Shown here one piece after another: positions 52,050 to 61,091 of a stretch of 64,000 nt of DNA. The notes beneath the pieces are model-generated. The model saw nothing but the letters and a program-made list of their open reading frames with translations, was not told the DNA's origin and made no database searches. The translations under genes were made by a program, and so were the position numbers. The stretch comes from Micromonospora_I sp040659735 (lineage in GTDB: Bacteria > Actinomycetota > Actinomycetes > Mycobacteriales > Micromonosporaceae), in assembly GCF_040659735.1 (NCBI RefSeq), contig NZ_JBFANZ010000025.1, positions 20,403 through 84,402 of the forward strand, read 5' to 3'. Every line of letters starts with the position of its first letter. Position 1 is the first letter of the stretch.

Positions 52050-52892
52050 CTAGGTGGCGGAGATGGTCCCGGTCATCAGCAGAGCGATCACCAGGCTGCC
52101 CAGCGCCACCCGGTAGAGCACGAACGCGTACAGGCTGTGATGAGCGACGTAGCGCAGCAGCCAGGCGATGGCCGCGTAGCCGACGCCGAAGGCGATCACG
52201 GTGGCCACGATCATCTGCGCGCCGCTCGGAATCGACCCGCCGCCGCTGGTGTCGAAGACATCCGGGAGGCTGAACACCCCCGACATCACCACCGCCGGAA
52301 TGGCCAGCAGGAACGAGAAACGCGCCGCCGCCTCGCGGGTCAGGTTGAGCAGGAGCCCCGCGGTCAGCGTGCCACCCGATCGGGAGACCCCGGGGATCAC
52401 CGCCAGCGCCTGGGCGAAGCCCATCACCACGCTGTCGCGCATGGTCAGCCGCTCCAGGGTGCGGGTCTGCCGCCCCCAGTACTCGGCGAAGGCCAGGATG
52501 AAGGCGAAGACGATCAGGACGACCGCGGTCACCCAGAGGTTGCGGGCGGCGCCGCGGATCATGTCCTTGAGGAGCAGCCCGATCACCCCGATCGGGATGG
52601 AGCCGACAATGACGTACCAGCCCATCCGGTAGTCGTGGCTGCTCCGTACCGATTTGTCCCAGAGCCCCACGACCCAGGTCTTCGCGATCCGCCAGATGTC
52701 CTTGGCGAAGTAGAGCAGCACCGCGGCCTCGGTGCCGAGCTGGGTGACCGCGGTGAAGGAGGCGCCGGCGTCGTTTTCGAAGAAGATCGCCGAGGTGATC
52801 CGCAGGTGTGCCGACGAGCTGATCGGCAGGAACTCGGTGAGCCCCTGCACGATGCCGAGGACGACCGCCTCGATCCAGCCCATCTGGTTCAT
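52050..52892 (-). CDS. uppP: undecaprenyl-diphosphatase
   Basis: UppP dephosphorylates undecaprenyl pyrophosphate to recycle the lipid carrier for peptidoglycan and other wall polymers. The 280-aa protein has about eight membrane segments, GIVQGLTEFLPISSSAHLRI (motif 1, Glu and Ser) and IPGVSRSGGTLTAGLLLNL (motif 2, Arg). Its start overlaps the stop of the LLM gene by 4 bp. Loss or gain of UppP affects bacitracin tolerance in other species. Confidence 0.95.
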   Translation of the reverse strand: MNQMGWIEAVVLGIVQGLTEFLPISSSAHLRITSAIFFENDAGASFTAVTQLGTEAAVLLYFAKDIWRIAKTWVVGLWDKSVRSSHDYRMGWYVIVGSIPIGVIGLLLKDMIRGAARNLWVTAVVLIVFAFILAFAEYWGRQTRTLERLTMRDSVVMGFAQALAVIPGVSRSGGTLTAGLLLNLTREAAARFSFLLAIPAVVMSGVFSLPDVFDTSGGGSIPSGAQMIVATVIAFGVGYAAIAWLLRYVAHHSLYAFVLYRVALGSLVIALLMTGTISAT

Positions 52893-53941
52893 TCGCCGAC
52901 CCCGGACAGGTCCAGCGCCTCCGCAACCGTCCGCAGTGTCTGGGCGCCACTGTCGACATCGGCGGCGAAGAGCGTCACCGACAGGGTGGTGACCCCGGCC
53001 TCGGCGTACTCGCGCAGCCGGTCGGCGATGCGCTCCTTCGGCCCGAGCAGCGACGTGCGGTCGATGAACTCCAGCGGCACCGCCGCGGCCGCGTCGCGCT
53101 GCTTCCCCGCCAGGTAGAGCTCCTGCACCTCGTGGGCCGCGTCGCCGTAGCCCATCCGGGTCGCGAGCTGGTTGTAGAAGTTCTTCTCCCGGCTGCCCAT
53201 GCCACCGACGTAGAGCGCCGCGTACCAGCGGACCAGCTCCGCGCAGCTGGCGACATCGTCACCCACCACCACCGGAACGCTGGGCACCACGTCGAAGCCG
53301 GCCAGCTCCTTGCCGGCCTTCGCCCGGCCGGCGCGCACCGCCGCGAGCTGCTCCTGCGCGAACTCCGGCGCGTAGAAGATGGCCAGCCAGCCATCGGCGA
53401 TCTCACCGGCGAGTTCGAGGTTCTTCGGGCCGACGGCAGCGAGGTAGATCGGAATCTCCTCGCGCTGCGGATGGAAGCCCAGTCGCAGCGCCTTGCCCGG
53501 GCCGTCGGGCAACGGCAACGTGTAGTGCGCGCCGTCGTACTCGACCTGCTTGCGGCCGATGGCGAGCTTGACGATGTCCACATACTCCCGCGTGCGCGCC
53601 AGGGGCTTGGCGAAGCGCACCCCGTGCCAGCCCTCGGAGACCTGCGGACCCGAGACGCCGAGCCCGAGCCGGAACCGGCCGCCGGAGAGGGTGTCGATCG
53701 TCGCGGCGGTCATCGCCGTCGCCGCGGGCGTGCGCGCCGGAATCTGCATCACCGCCGCACCCAGATCGATGCGCTGGGTCTGCCCCGCCATCCAGGCCAG
53801 CATGCTCGGCGAATCCGAGCCGTACGCTTCGGCCGCCCAGACCACCGAGTAGCCCAGTCGGTCGGCTTCCTGTGCCAGCGCGAGGTGGCTGGCGGGCGTG
53901 CTCCACGCCGTCTGATATCCGAGGCTGAGTCCGAGTCGCAC
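52889..53941 (-). CDS. LLM-class F420-dependent oxidoreductase
   Basis: This is a 350-aa luciferase-like TIM-barrel oxidoreductase. RLGLSLGYQTAW opens the barrel, with VVWAAEAYGSDSPSMLAWMA, TIDTLSGGRFRLGLGVSGPQV and GWHGVRF in the conserved core. Related actinobacterial enzymes use coenzyme F420. GTG 53941 has GGGGAGGATCA upstream. It is coupled to uppP by a 4-bp overlap. The substrate is unknown. Confidence 0.9.
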   Translation of the reverse strand: MRLGLSLGYQTAWSTPASHLALAQEADRLGYSVVWAAEAYGSDSPSMLAWMAGQTQRIDLGAAVMQIPARTPAATAMTAATIDTLSGGRFRLGLGVSGPQVSEGWHGVRFAKPLARTREYVDIVKLAIGRKQVEYDGAHYTLPLPDGPGKALRLGFHPQREEIPIYLAAVGPKNLELAGEIADGWLAIFYAPEFAQEQLAAVRAGRAKAGKELAGFDVVPSVPVVVGDDVASCAELVRWYAALYVGGMGSREKNFYNQLATRMGYGDAAHEVQELYLAGKQRDAAAAVPLEFIDRTSLLGPKERIADRLREYAEAGVTTLSVTLFAADVDSGAQTLRTVAEALDLSGVGE

Positions 53942-54149
53942 TGATCCTCCCCCATCAAGGCGGCGACGGGACCGGCTCCGCGACAGCGGTCCCGGACGCC
54001 ACGAGTCGCACCAGAGGTTACGCAATGGCGCAGGAGCACCCGATCACCGGTCGGGCAACGCGCCGGAACTCGGGCCATCTGCGCGGATGATCCAACGCTT
54101 GACCGGTGCGAGGATATCGGTACGGCGATGTTCTGAATAAGGTTCACCC

Positions 54150-55121
54150 ATGCAACAGCGACCGCTCGGCCGAAGCGGGCTGGCGGTTTCCCGGCTCGCG
54201 CTCGGCACCATGACGTGGGGCCGGGACACCGACGCCGACGACGCGGCCGCGCAGTTGAAGAGCTACCTCGACGCCGGCGGCAACCTCGTCGACACCGCCG
54301 ACGTCTACGGCGACGGGGACGCCGAGGCCGTCATCGGATCGCTGCTCGGCACCCTGGTGCCCCGCGACGACCTGCTCATCGCGACCAAGGCGGGGTTGCG
54401 GCCGGGGGCCGGCCGGCGACGCGACGGCTCCCGCGGACATCTGTTGCGCACCCTGGACGCCTCCCTGCGCCGCCTCGGCGCCGACCATGTCGACCTGTGG
54501 CAGGTGCACGGCTACGACCCGGACACCCCGCTCGAGGAGACCCTCGCCGCGCTCGACCACGCCGTCACCAGCGGCCGCGTCCGCTACGTCGGGATCTCCA
54601 ACTTCTCCGGCTGGCAGACGGCGCGCGCCGCCACCTGGCAGGCCGCCTATCCCGGCCGGGCACCGATCGTCGCGACCCAGATGGAGTACTCGCTGCTGGA
54701 GCGGGGCATCGAGCGGGAGGTGCTGCCCTCCTGCGCCGCGCTCGGGCTCGGCGTGCTGCCCTGGTCACCGCTGGGACGCGGCGTGCTCACCGGCAAATAC
54801 CGGCACGGGCGCCCGGCCGACTCCCGCGCCGCCTCACCGCATTTCGAACGCTTCGTCGCCACCTACCTCGAACCGCGCTGCTCCGCGATCGTCGAGGCGG
54901 TCGCCACCGCCGCCGGCGGACTCGGTGTCTCACCCACGGAGGTGGCGCTGGCCTGGATCCGCGACCGGCCCGGCGTGGTCGCGCCGATCCTCGGCGCGCG
55001 GACGGTCGGGCAACTGCTCGGGGCGTTGCAGGTCGAACAGGTGACGCTGCCGGAGGAGATCACGCTGGCGCTCGACGACGTCTCCGCGGTGCCGGTCGGC
55101 TATCCCGAACGCGAGGGCTGA
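54150..55121 (+). CDS. aldo/keto reductase
   Basis: This 323-aa NADPH-type aldo/keto reductase has the catalytic tetrad Asp48 and Tyr53 (VDTADVYG), Lys80 (IATKAG) and His120 (WQVHGYDPDTP). GISNFSGWQT and LPWSPLGRGVLTGKY are family segments. It diverges from the LLM gene. It probably reduces carbonyls, but its physiological substrate is unknown. Confidence 0.93.
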   Translation: MQQRPLGRSGLAVSRLALGTMTWGRDTDADDAAAQLKSYLDAGGNLVDTADVYGDGDAEAVIGSLLGTLVPRDDLLIATKAGLRPGAGRRRDGSRGHLLRTLDASLRRLGADHVDLWQVHGYDPDTPLEETLAALDHAVTSGRVRYVGISNFSGWQTARAATWQAAYPGRAPIVATQMEYSLLERGIEREVLPSCAALGLGVLPWSPLGRGVLTGKYRHGRPADSRAASPHFERFVATYLEPRCSAIVEAVATAAGGLGVSPTEVALAWIRDRPGVVAPILGARTVGQLLGALQVEQVTLPEEITLALDDVSAVPVGYPEREG

Positions 55122-55259
55122 CGGGCGCCGGTGCTGGACAGGGCGCCGCCCGTCGGCGCCGCGCCGGCCGGCGCGGTGCCGACGTGAGATACCTCAAATA
55201 CCGTCCCACCTGCCCCGAGGGGTGGTGCCGGCGGCGCGGCCGCGGGCAGGATGGAACGC

Positions 55260-55451
55260 ATGGACTACGAATACGCGCCGTTGCGGTTACCGCCGAATGT
55301 CGACCGGGTGACCGCAACAGCGCAACTGGCGATCCAGGCGGAGTTCTCCGGCTGGGAGCTGGCCCGGGTGCGACTGTTCCGTGACGGGACGCGGCAGGTG
55401 ATGCTGCGCCGCCGGGTGGTGAACAAGTCGCAGCCGGGCCTCTCCTACTGA
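55260..55451 (+). CDS. DUF5703 small protein
   Basis: This 63-aa protein starts MDYEYAPLRLPPNV and continues with QAEFSGWELARVRLFRDGTR and VMLRRRV, matching DUF5703 of actinobacteria. ATG 55260 is preferred over 55251, since GCAGGA lies upstream at suitable spacing. The function is unknown. It is convergent with the next gene, with a 4-bp gap. Confidence 0.75.
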   Translation: MDYEYAPLRLPPNVDRVTATAQLAIQAEFSGWELARVRLFRDGTRQVMLRRRVVNKSQPGLSY

Positions 55452-55455
55452 ACGG

Positions 55456-56118
55456 TCAGGCCGGCTCGACATCGGCATCCACCGGCATGAACGGGTGCTC
55501 GTCGAGCCGGCCGACGAGCCGGTCGCCGGCGGCCGGCTGGAACGGTCCCGCGCTGTCGGTCTCCTCGAACGCCTCCAGGTCGAGCCGCGCGGCCACCTCG
55601 TGCACCATGACCACCCCGTCGAGCGGCTCCAGCTCCGGGATGTCGAGGGCGCCCAGCGAGCCGTCACCGGCCTGCAGCAGCTCCAGCACCGCCTCGCCGA
55701 CGTTTTCGATCGCCTCGATCCCGCCTTCGTCCGGGGTCTCCTCGCGGCGTGCCGCCTCGGCGATCCGGATCAGCGCGGCGACGCTCGGCACCCGGTAGTC
55801 GCGCCGCTGCCGCACCGACACCACCTGCGGGTGCGGATCGCCCGGCTCGGCGCCGTCGGCCCCACCGAGCCCGACGCCGAAGCGCTCGTCGGCCTCGTCC
55901 GGGTCGATCGACTCGACGTCCCAGGGCGTCACCTCGCCGTACGCGTCGAGCAGCAGCTCGTCGTACTCGTAGGAGGCGTTGTTCAACGTGACGTACGCCT
56001 GCCAGACGTCGTCGTCATCGATCCGACCCTGGGCGCCCTTGACCGCGGCCAGATGCGCTCGGGCGGCCTCGGTCACCCGTTCCAGAGCGGCGTCCAACTC
56101 CGCGTGCTGGTCGGTCAT
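55456..56118 (-). CDS. conserved acidic actinobacterial protein
   Basis: This is a 220-aa acidic protein with an N-terminal helical region (AELDAALERVTEAARAHLAAV) and a short aromatic motif (YVTLNNASYEYDELLLDAYGEVTPW), then a middle region of helices and a C-terminal acidic tail. No domain was recognised. The gene lies 66 bp downstream of the M20 peptidase on the same strand, so cotranscription is possible. Confidence 0.6.
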   Translation of the reverse strand: MTDQHAELDAALERVTEAARAHLAAVKGAQGRIDDDDVWQAYVTLNNASYEYDELLLDAYGEVTPWDVESIDPDEADERFGVGLGGADGAEPGDPHPQVVSVRQRRDYRVPSVAALIRIAEAARREETPDEGGIEAIENVGEAVLELLQAGDGSLGALDIPELEPLDGVVMVHEVAARLDLEAFEETDSAGPFQPAAGDRLVGRLDEHPFMPVDADVEPA

Positions 56119-56184
56119 GGTGTGGTGTTTCCCTTCGCCGATGGTGGTGGTGCGACCGCATGGCCCCGCCGGAGGTGGCCGGGG

Positions 56185-57525
56185 TCAGCTGTTCCGGAGG
56201 AAGCGGTCGAGCACCCGCACGCCGAACTGTAGTCCGTCGACCGGTACCCGCTCGTCAATGCCATGGAACAGCCCGGAGAAATTGAGATCGGCCGGAAGCC
56301 GCAGCGGCGCGAAGCCGAAACAACGGATACCGAGCCGGTCGAAGGCCTTCGCGTCGGTGCCTCCGGAGAGCATGTACGGCACCGCGCGGGCACCCGGATC
56401 CTCGGCCCGCAGCGCGGCCGCCATCGCGTCGACCAGCGCGCCGTCGAAGCCCGTCTCGATCGCCGGCTGTCGCTGGATGTGCTCGATCTCCAGGTCGGGA
56501 CCGATCACCGCGCGGAGCTGCTCGAGGAAGAGTTCGGAGTTGCCGGGCAGGGTGCGGCAGTCGATGGTGGCGGTGGCCCGGCCGGGAATCACGTTGTCCT
56601 TGTAGCCGGCGTCGAGCCGGGTCGGGTTGGCGGTGTTGCGGATGGTCGCCCCGATGATGTTGGCGATCGGGCCCAGCTTCGCGATCGCGGTCTCCGGGTC
56701 GGCCGGGTCGAGCTCGATGCCGAGCAGCTCGGAGACCTCTTCGAGGAAAGCCCGCACGGTCGGGGTGACCACGACCGGGAACCGGTGCCGGCCGAGTCGG
56801 GCGACCGCTTCGGCGAGCGCGGTGACGGCGTTGTCGTCGTTCACCATCGAGCCGTGGCCGGGGCGGCCGCGGGCGTGCAGGCGCAACCAGTCGATGCCCT
56901 TCTCGGCGGTTTCGATCAGGTAGAGCCGCAGGTCGTTGTTGACCGTGTAGGAGAAGCCACCGACCTCGCCGATCGCTTCCGTGCAACCCTCGAACAGCTC
57001 CCGGTGCTCGGTGACCAGGAAGTGCGCGCCGTAGTCGCTCCCCGCCTCCTCGTCGGCGGTGAAGGCGAGCACGATGTCGCGCGGGGGGCGGACCCCGGTG
57101 CGCTGCCAGTCGCGCACGACGGCCAGGACCATCGCGTCGAAGTCCTTCATGTCGATCGCGCCGCGGCCCCACAGGTAACCGTCGCGCAGCTCGCCGGAGA
57201 ACGGGTGCACCGACCATTCGTCGGGGTCGGCGGGGACGACGTCGAGGTGGCCGTGCACGAGCAGCGCGCCGCGGCTCGGGTCGGTGCCGGGGATCCGCGC
57301 CACCAGACTGGCCCGGCCGGGTGCCGACTCGTGGATGTCGGCGGCGATGCCGACCTCGGCGAGCTTGCCGGCCACGTACTCCGCGGCCACCCGCTCGCCG
57401 GCGCTGGTGGCGTTGTCGCCGGTGTTGGTGGTGTCGATGCGGAGCAGGTCGCGACAGAGCTCGACGACCTCGTCGGTCGGGGCCGGTTGCGGCGTGCGGG
57501 CGTGGCTGTCCATGCGGTTCTTCAT
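56185..57525 (-). CDS. M20-family metallopeptidase (Rv2141c-like)
   Basis: This is a 446-aa dinuclear zinc peptidase/deacylase. Motifs include LLVHGHLDVVPAD (His and Asp), GRGAIDMKDFDAM (bridging Asp), FTADEEAGSDYGA (catalytic Glu-Glu) and a C-terminal FGFAPLR/HGIDERV region with the last His. The lid domain is about 195-330. ATG 57525 is used, and ATG 57513 is also possible. It probably cleaves small peptides or acyl amino acids. Confidence 0.9.
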   Translation of the reverse strand: MKNRMDSHARTPQPAPTDEVVELCRDLLRIDTTNTGDNATSAGERVAAEYVAGKLAEVGIAADIHESAPGRASLVARIPGTDPSRGALLVHGHLDVVPADPDEWSVHPFSGELRDGYLWGRGAIDMKDFDAMVLAVVRDWQRTGVRPPRDIVLAFTADEEAGSDYGAHFLVTEHRELFEGCTEAIGEVGGFSYTVNNDLRLYLIETAEKGIDWLRLHARGRPGHGSMVNDDNAVTALAEAVARLGRHRFPVVVTPTVRAFLEEVSELLGIELDPADPETAIAKLGPIANIIGATIRNTANPTRLDAGYKDNVIPGRATATIDCRTLPGNSELFLEQLRAVIGPDLEIEHIQRQPAIETGFDGALVDAMAAALRAEDPGARAVPYMLSGGTDAKAFDRLGIRCFGFAPLRLPADLNFSGLFHGIDERVPVDGLQFGVRVLDRFLRNS

Positions 57526-57604
57526 ACCAGTCCGGTCCGCGTCCGGGTCGACCCGGCGTTCAGGGGCGAGCGCGGGCCGGGAGCGGCGCCCGGCCCGCAT
57601 CGAC

Positions 57605-57630
57605 GTTTGCCACCGTGTCGGTGCGGGTAG
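57605..57630 (+). promoter_or_regulatory. SigB-like promoter for hemerythrin gene
   Basis: GTTTGC (57605-57610), 14 nt and GGGTAG (57625-57630) lie 39 nt before the ATG. The same arrangement occurs before the DUF2267 gene and the clpC operon. Confidence 0.55.
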
Positions 57631-57668
57631 AGGCGTCGGCGCCCGGCGAACCGATCGAGGGAGCGACC

Positions 57669-58301
57669 ATGACCGTGCCATTGCCCCCGTTGCCACCGTC
57701 GTTCGGCGACTCCGACCTGGCGCACGACCCGGGTGGGCGAAGCGTCGTCGACATTCTTGCCGAGGAACACGGGCGGATCGCGGCGCTGTGCCGGGAGTTG
57801 ACCGACGCGGCCGGGACCCCGGCGCACCGCGGCCAGACCGCGCAGGTGCTGACCGCGACGGTCGCGCGCCACCTCTCCGGCGAGGAGCAGTACTTCTACC
57901 CGACGGTGCGCGGGGCGCTGCCCGACGGCGCGCGCCTGGCCGATCAGGAGATCGCCGAGGACCGCGAGGTGTTGCGCACCCTCGAACAGTTGCAGGGCGC
58001 CGCGCCGGAGGATCCGGAGTTCGACCGGCTGGCCGAGGCGGTCGCGGCCCAACTCGACCGCCACCGGGACGTCGCCGCCCGGGACCTTTTCCCCGGTTTG
58101 CGCGGGACGCTCTCGACCGAGGACCTGAAGCGGCTGGGCAACCGGGTGGAGATCGCCGAGGAGGCGGCTCCGACCCGGCCGCACCCCGACACCCCCGCGA
58201 CACCGCCGTGGAACAAGATCGTCGAGCCGGCGTTGGGGGTGGTGGACAAGGCGCGCGACATCATCGCCGGCCGCCCGACCTCACTGGACGATCTATCCTG
58301 A
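57669..58301 (+). CDS. hemerythrin HHE-domain protein
   Basis: This 210-aa protein has an HHE cation-binding domain (about 25-135). His residues occur in EEHGRIAALCREL, VARHLSGEEQYFYP and LDRHRDVAARDLFP, as expected for a diiron site. The C-terminal 60 residues are linker-like. ATG 57669 has GAGGGAG upstream. Such proteins act in oxygen, nitric oxide or iron sensing and detoxification. The SigB-like promoter suggests stress control. Confidence 0.85.
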   Translation: MTVPLPPLPPSFGDSDLAHDPGGRSVVDILAEEHGRIAALCRELTDAAGTPAHRGQTAQVLTATVARHLSGEEQYFYPTVRGALPDGARLADQEIAEDREVLRTLEQLQGAAPEDPEFDRLAEAVAAQLDRHRDVAARDLFPGLRGTLSTEDLKRLGNRVEIAEEAAPTRPHPDTPATPPWNKIVEPALGVVDKARDIIAGRPTSLDDLS

Positions 58302-58346
58302 CGACGCGGCCCGGAACGCCGACGCCGACCGGCGGGAGGTGCACCG

Positions 58347-59003
58347 ATGCGTGACGCGATCGTGGTGCGGGGCGGGTGGGACGGGCACGCGCCGGTCGAG
58401 GCGACCGAGCGCTTCATCCCCTTCCTGCGGGCCAACGGCTTCGCCGTCGAGGTGCACCACTCACTCGAGGTCTATGCCGACGCCGACCGGATGGGCGCGG
58501 CGGATCTCGTGCTGCAGTCCTGGTCGGTCGGGAAGCTCAGCGACGCCGAGGCGGCGGGGCTGGACGCGGCCGTGCGCACCGGCACCGGTCTCGCGGGTTG
58601 GCACGGCGGCATCGTCGGGGCCTTCCACAACGAGCGCTATCAGCACCTGACCGGCGGGGTCTTCGTACACCATCCGGCCGGTTTCGTCGACCACACGCTC
58701 ACCGTCGTGCCGACGCGGGCGGATCACCCGATTGTGACGGGGATCGGCCCGGTGCGGCTGCACACCGAGAAGTACTGGGTGCTCAGCGATCCGCTCAACG
58801 ACGTCCTCGCGGAAGTGGTCTTCGACGCCGACGTCACGGCGCCGTGGCAGGGGCGGATCAGCATGCCGGCCGTCTGGACGCGGCGGTGGGGCGCCGGGCG
58901 GGTCTTCGTCTCGACGGTCGGACACAAAGTGGATGACCTTGACCTGCCTGACGTGCGCGCGATCACGGAGCGTGGCCTGTTGTGGGCAGCCCGTGAGCGA
59001 TAA
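58347..59003 (+). CDS. ThuA-domain protein
   Basis: This 218-aa protein has the glutamine-amidotransferase-like ThuA fold: AIVVRGGWDGHAPVEATERFI at the start, then ADLVLQSWSVG and LAGWHGGIVGAFHN, and GRVFVSTVGHKVDDL near the end. ThuA proteins act in sugar (keto-trehalose-type) metabolism. ATG 58347 is preceded by GGGAGGTG. No sugar operon is adjacent, and the next gene is a LysR regulator. Confidence 0.85.
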   Translation: MRDAIVVRGGWDGHAPVEATERFIPFLRANGFAVEVHHSLEVYADADRMGAADLVLQSWSVGKLSDAEAAGLDAAVRTGTGLAGWHGGIVGAFHNERYQHLTGGVFVHHPAGFVDHTLTVVPTRADHPIVTGIGPVRLHTEKYWVLSDPLNDVLAEVVFDADVTAPWQGRISMPAVWTRRWGAGRVFVSTVGHKVDDLDLPDVRAITERGLLWAARER

Positions 59004-59019
59004 GTAACCGAACGGTTAC
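59004..59019. promoter_or_regulatory. GTAACCG-AA-CGGTTAC dyad between thuA-like and lysR
   Basis: A 7-bp inverted repeat with a 2-bp centre directly follows the ThuA stop codon and lies 78 bp before the LysR start. It could be a LysR-type operator or a weak terminator. Confidence 0.4.
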
Positions 59020-59097
59020 CCACTTCTTCACACTTGGGGGATCTTTCACTGGCCGAAGGTCTTCCCGTCGATCCCATTCAGGTCCTACCGTCACGCT

Positions 59098-60084
59098 ATG
59101 AACCTGGAGCTGCGGCACCTGAAGGTGGTTGTCGCCATCGCGGAAACGGGCAGCGTGACGAAGGCTGCCTCGCTGTTGGGGCTGGCTCAGCCGGCCCTCA
59201 CCGCTCAGCTCCAGCGCATCGAGCGGACGCTGGGCGGCCCGCTGTTCGAGCGGGACCGCCGGGGGGCGCGACCGACCGCGCTCGGTGAGCTGGTGTTGGC
59301 GCGGGCGCGGGTGTTGCTACCGGCGATGAAGGGATTACAGGACGAGGCGGCGCGGCTCGCCGGCACCGGCACGGTGATGGACCGGTTCCGGCTCGGCGGC
59401 GTCAACAGCCCCATCCTCGGCGGCCTCGTGCACCGGCTCGCCGCCGACCAGCCCCACGCCCAGATCAGCACCTACGCCTCCTGGTACGTCGACGAACTCG
59501 CCCAGATGGTCCTCGGTGGACGGTTGGACTACGCGCTCTCGGGGGTCTGCGGCGACGCCGTGCCGTCGGCGGAGTTCGGCCTCTCCTGGCGGGCGGTCGC
59601 GATCGACGCTGTCTTCGTGATGCTGCCCGAGGCACACCCCCTCGCCGAACGGGACGAGGTCGACCTCGCGGATCTGGCCGAGGAACAGTGGGTGGCGGCG
59701 CCGGGCGACGGGTGCTTCGCGGACTGTTTCGCGGCCGCCTGCGCGCGCGCCGGCTTCACCCCCCGCAAGATGTACGAGACCGACATCCGCGGCTGCATCG
59801 ACCTGGTCGAGGCGGGTGAGGCGGTCGCACTCTGCCAGGCCACCTTCCGGCCCGTCGCCGGTCTGGTCACCCGGCCGCTGGCCGGCGCCCCGCTGCGCTG
59901 GCGACTGCTGCTGGGGTGGCACCCGGAGACGCCCGCCGCCCGCCTCGCCGACCGCGTTCTGGCGCACGCGACCGGGGCGTACACGGATTCACTGGCCCGC
60001 AATCCCGGCTATCTGACCTGGCTCACGCGCAACCCGATGTTCGGCGCGCAACTCCCGCTCGACCTGGGGGTCGCCGTCCCGTGA
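59098..60084 (+). CDS. LysR-family transcriptional regulator
   Basis: This 328-aa LTTR has an N-terminal winged helix (MNLELRHLKVVVAIAETG, then SLLGLAQPALTAQLQRIERTLGG) and a periplasmic-binding-like effector domain (about 95-300). A TACCGT hexamer ends about 7 nt before ATG 59098 with no ribosome site, suggesting a leaderless message. Its target is not evident, and neither the ThuA gene nor the next small gene is divergent from it. Confidence 0.92.
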   Translation: MNLELRHLKVVVAIAETGSVTKAASLLGLAQPALTAQLQRIERTLGGPLFERDRRGARPTALGELVLARARVLLPAMKGLQDEAARLAGTGTVMDRFRLGGVNSPILGGLVHRLAADQPHAQISTYASWYVDELAQMVLGGRLDYALSGVCGDAVPSAEFGLSWRAVAIDAVFVMLPEAHPLAERDEVDLADLAEEQWVAAPGDGCFADCFAAACARAGFTPRKMYETDIRGCIDLVEAGEAVALCQATFRPVAGLVTRPLAGAPLRWRLLLGWHPETPAARLADRVLAHATGAYTDSLARNPGYLTWLTRNPMFGAQLPLDLGVAVP

Positions 60085-60190
60085 CGCGCGCGCCGGGTGG
60101 ACGGCCCGTCCCGGCCCGCCACACGACACCCGGCGCAACCGACAGCCGCCCGCGGGTGCAAACGAGCGCGAACGGGGTACCGACTTCGGC

Positions 60191-60436
60191 ATGACGGACA
60201 CTGCACCCGCGGACGGGATCGACGACCGGGAAGCGGCCCGGCGGGCGGCCGCGGCGTACACCGCGGCCACCCGCGACCTCGAAGCGTTCCTGCGCCGGAT
60301 CTCGCCGGTGCCGACGGCCGCCGAGATCGTCGAGTACGCGGCGCTGGTGGCGATCGAGGAGGCGCGACGGGGTGACCGGCAGGCCGCGCTCGACGCGCTC
60401 GGACTGACCGCGCCGAGCCTCGACACCCCGGACTGA
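60191..60436 (+). CDS. 81-aa hypothetical helical protein
   Basis: This acidic, Ala-rich protein is predicted to be mostly helical (AARRAAAAYTAATRDLEAFL; EIVEYAALVAIEEARRG) with no recognised domain. GGGGTACC lies a few bases upstream of the start region. It is convergent with the DUF3140 gene, with a 3-bp gap. Confidence 0.55.
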   Translation: MTDTAPADGIDDREAARRAAAAYTAATRDLEAFLRRISPVPTAAEIVEYAALVAIEEARRGDRQAALDALGLTAPSLDTPD

Positions 60437-60439
60437 CCG

Positions 60440-60853
60440 CTACTTCCGGTGACCACCCCCGCCGCGGTGCATGCTCTCCTTGCTCCGCTCCGACCGTATG
60501 CTGTCCTTCGGTTCCTGCAGCGGGTCATGCCCCAGATCGAGCAGCGCCCGCCGCCAGCGATCGTCGCTGGGCCCGCTCGCGGGACGTCGTTCGAGCAGCG
60601 CCTGGATGTCCTCGATCGTCGCCGCCATCACCTCGATGTCGTCATTGGTCAGGTCGGACTTGCGCTTGCCGAGGATGGCCATGATGGCCCCGCCGCGGTT
60701 GTTGAGATTCATCTTCGGGTCCGAGAAGCCGTCCTCCCCCGACCCTTCCGTCATCAGCCAGACGCGCAGCTGCGCCGAGCTGACATTCACGCAGGCGTGG
60801 AATTCCTCCCAGAGCTGATCCACGTCGGGATCCGTACGGTATCGCCTGGCCAT
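60440..60853 (-). CDS. DUF3140 protein
   Basis: This 137-aa protein matches DUF3140. It starts with ARRYRTDPDVDQLWEEFHACVNVSS, has AQLRVWLMTEGSGEDGFSD and GKRKSDLTNDDIEVM, and ends with a basic His/Lys-rich tail. The family occurs beside stress genes and DNA-linked functions, but its activity is unknown. It probably shares an operon with clpC and the small protein upstream. Confidence 0.8.
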   Translation of the reverse strand: MARRYRTDPDVDQLWEEFHACVNVSSAQLRVWLMTEGSGEDGFSDPKMNLNNRGGAIMAILGKRKSDLTNDDIEVMAATIEDIQALLERRPASGPSDDRWRRALLDLGHDPLQEPKDSIRSERSKESMHRGGGGHRK

Positions 60854-60879
60854 CGGCCATCCCCTTCCCCGCGCAGGTG

Positions 60880-61077
60880 TCAGTCCCGTCGCTCCGCCCG
60901 GTTCGGCGGCTCCGCGCCGTCGCGCCGGGTCAGCTGTCCCACCGGCTCGGTCAGCACGTCCTCCCCCGGCTGCGGCGGCGGCATCTGGTCCACCTGCGGG
61001 TCACGCCGGCTCGGCGGCCGCATCAACACGTCGTCGGTCTTGCCGGACTTCTCCTGGTTCTCTTCGGGCAGGTTCAT
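60880..61077 (-). CDS. 65-aa disordered hydrophilic protein
   Basis: A short gene with a GAGGAGAGG site before ATG 61077. The product is hydrophilic and Pro/Arg/Glu-rich (MNLPEENQEKSGKTDDVLMR, then PPPQPGEDVLTEPVGQ) with no hydrophobic core. It lies 14 bp after the clpC stop, indicating cotranscription. It could be an adaptor or a tag-like protein, but nothing supports a function directly. Confidence 0.5.
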   Translation of the reverse strand: MNLPEENQEKSGKTDDVLMRPPSRRDPQVDQMPPPQPGEDVLTEPVGQLTRRDGAEPPNRAERRD

Positions 61078-61091
61078 CCGTACCTCTCCTC

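Noticed and set aside
60174..60179. GGGTAC before the 81-aa gene as another SigB-like promoter
   Set aside because: No GTTT-type -35 box occurs at the 14-16 nt spacing seen at the three accepted sites.
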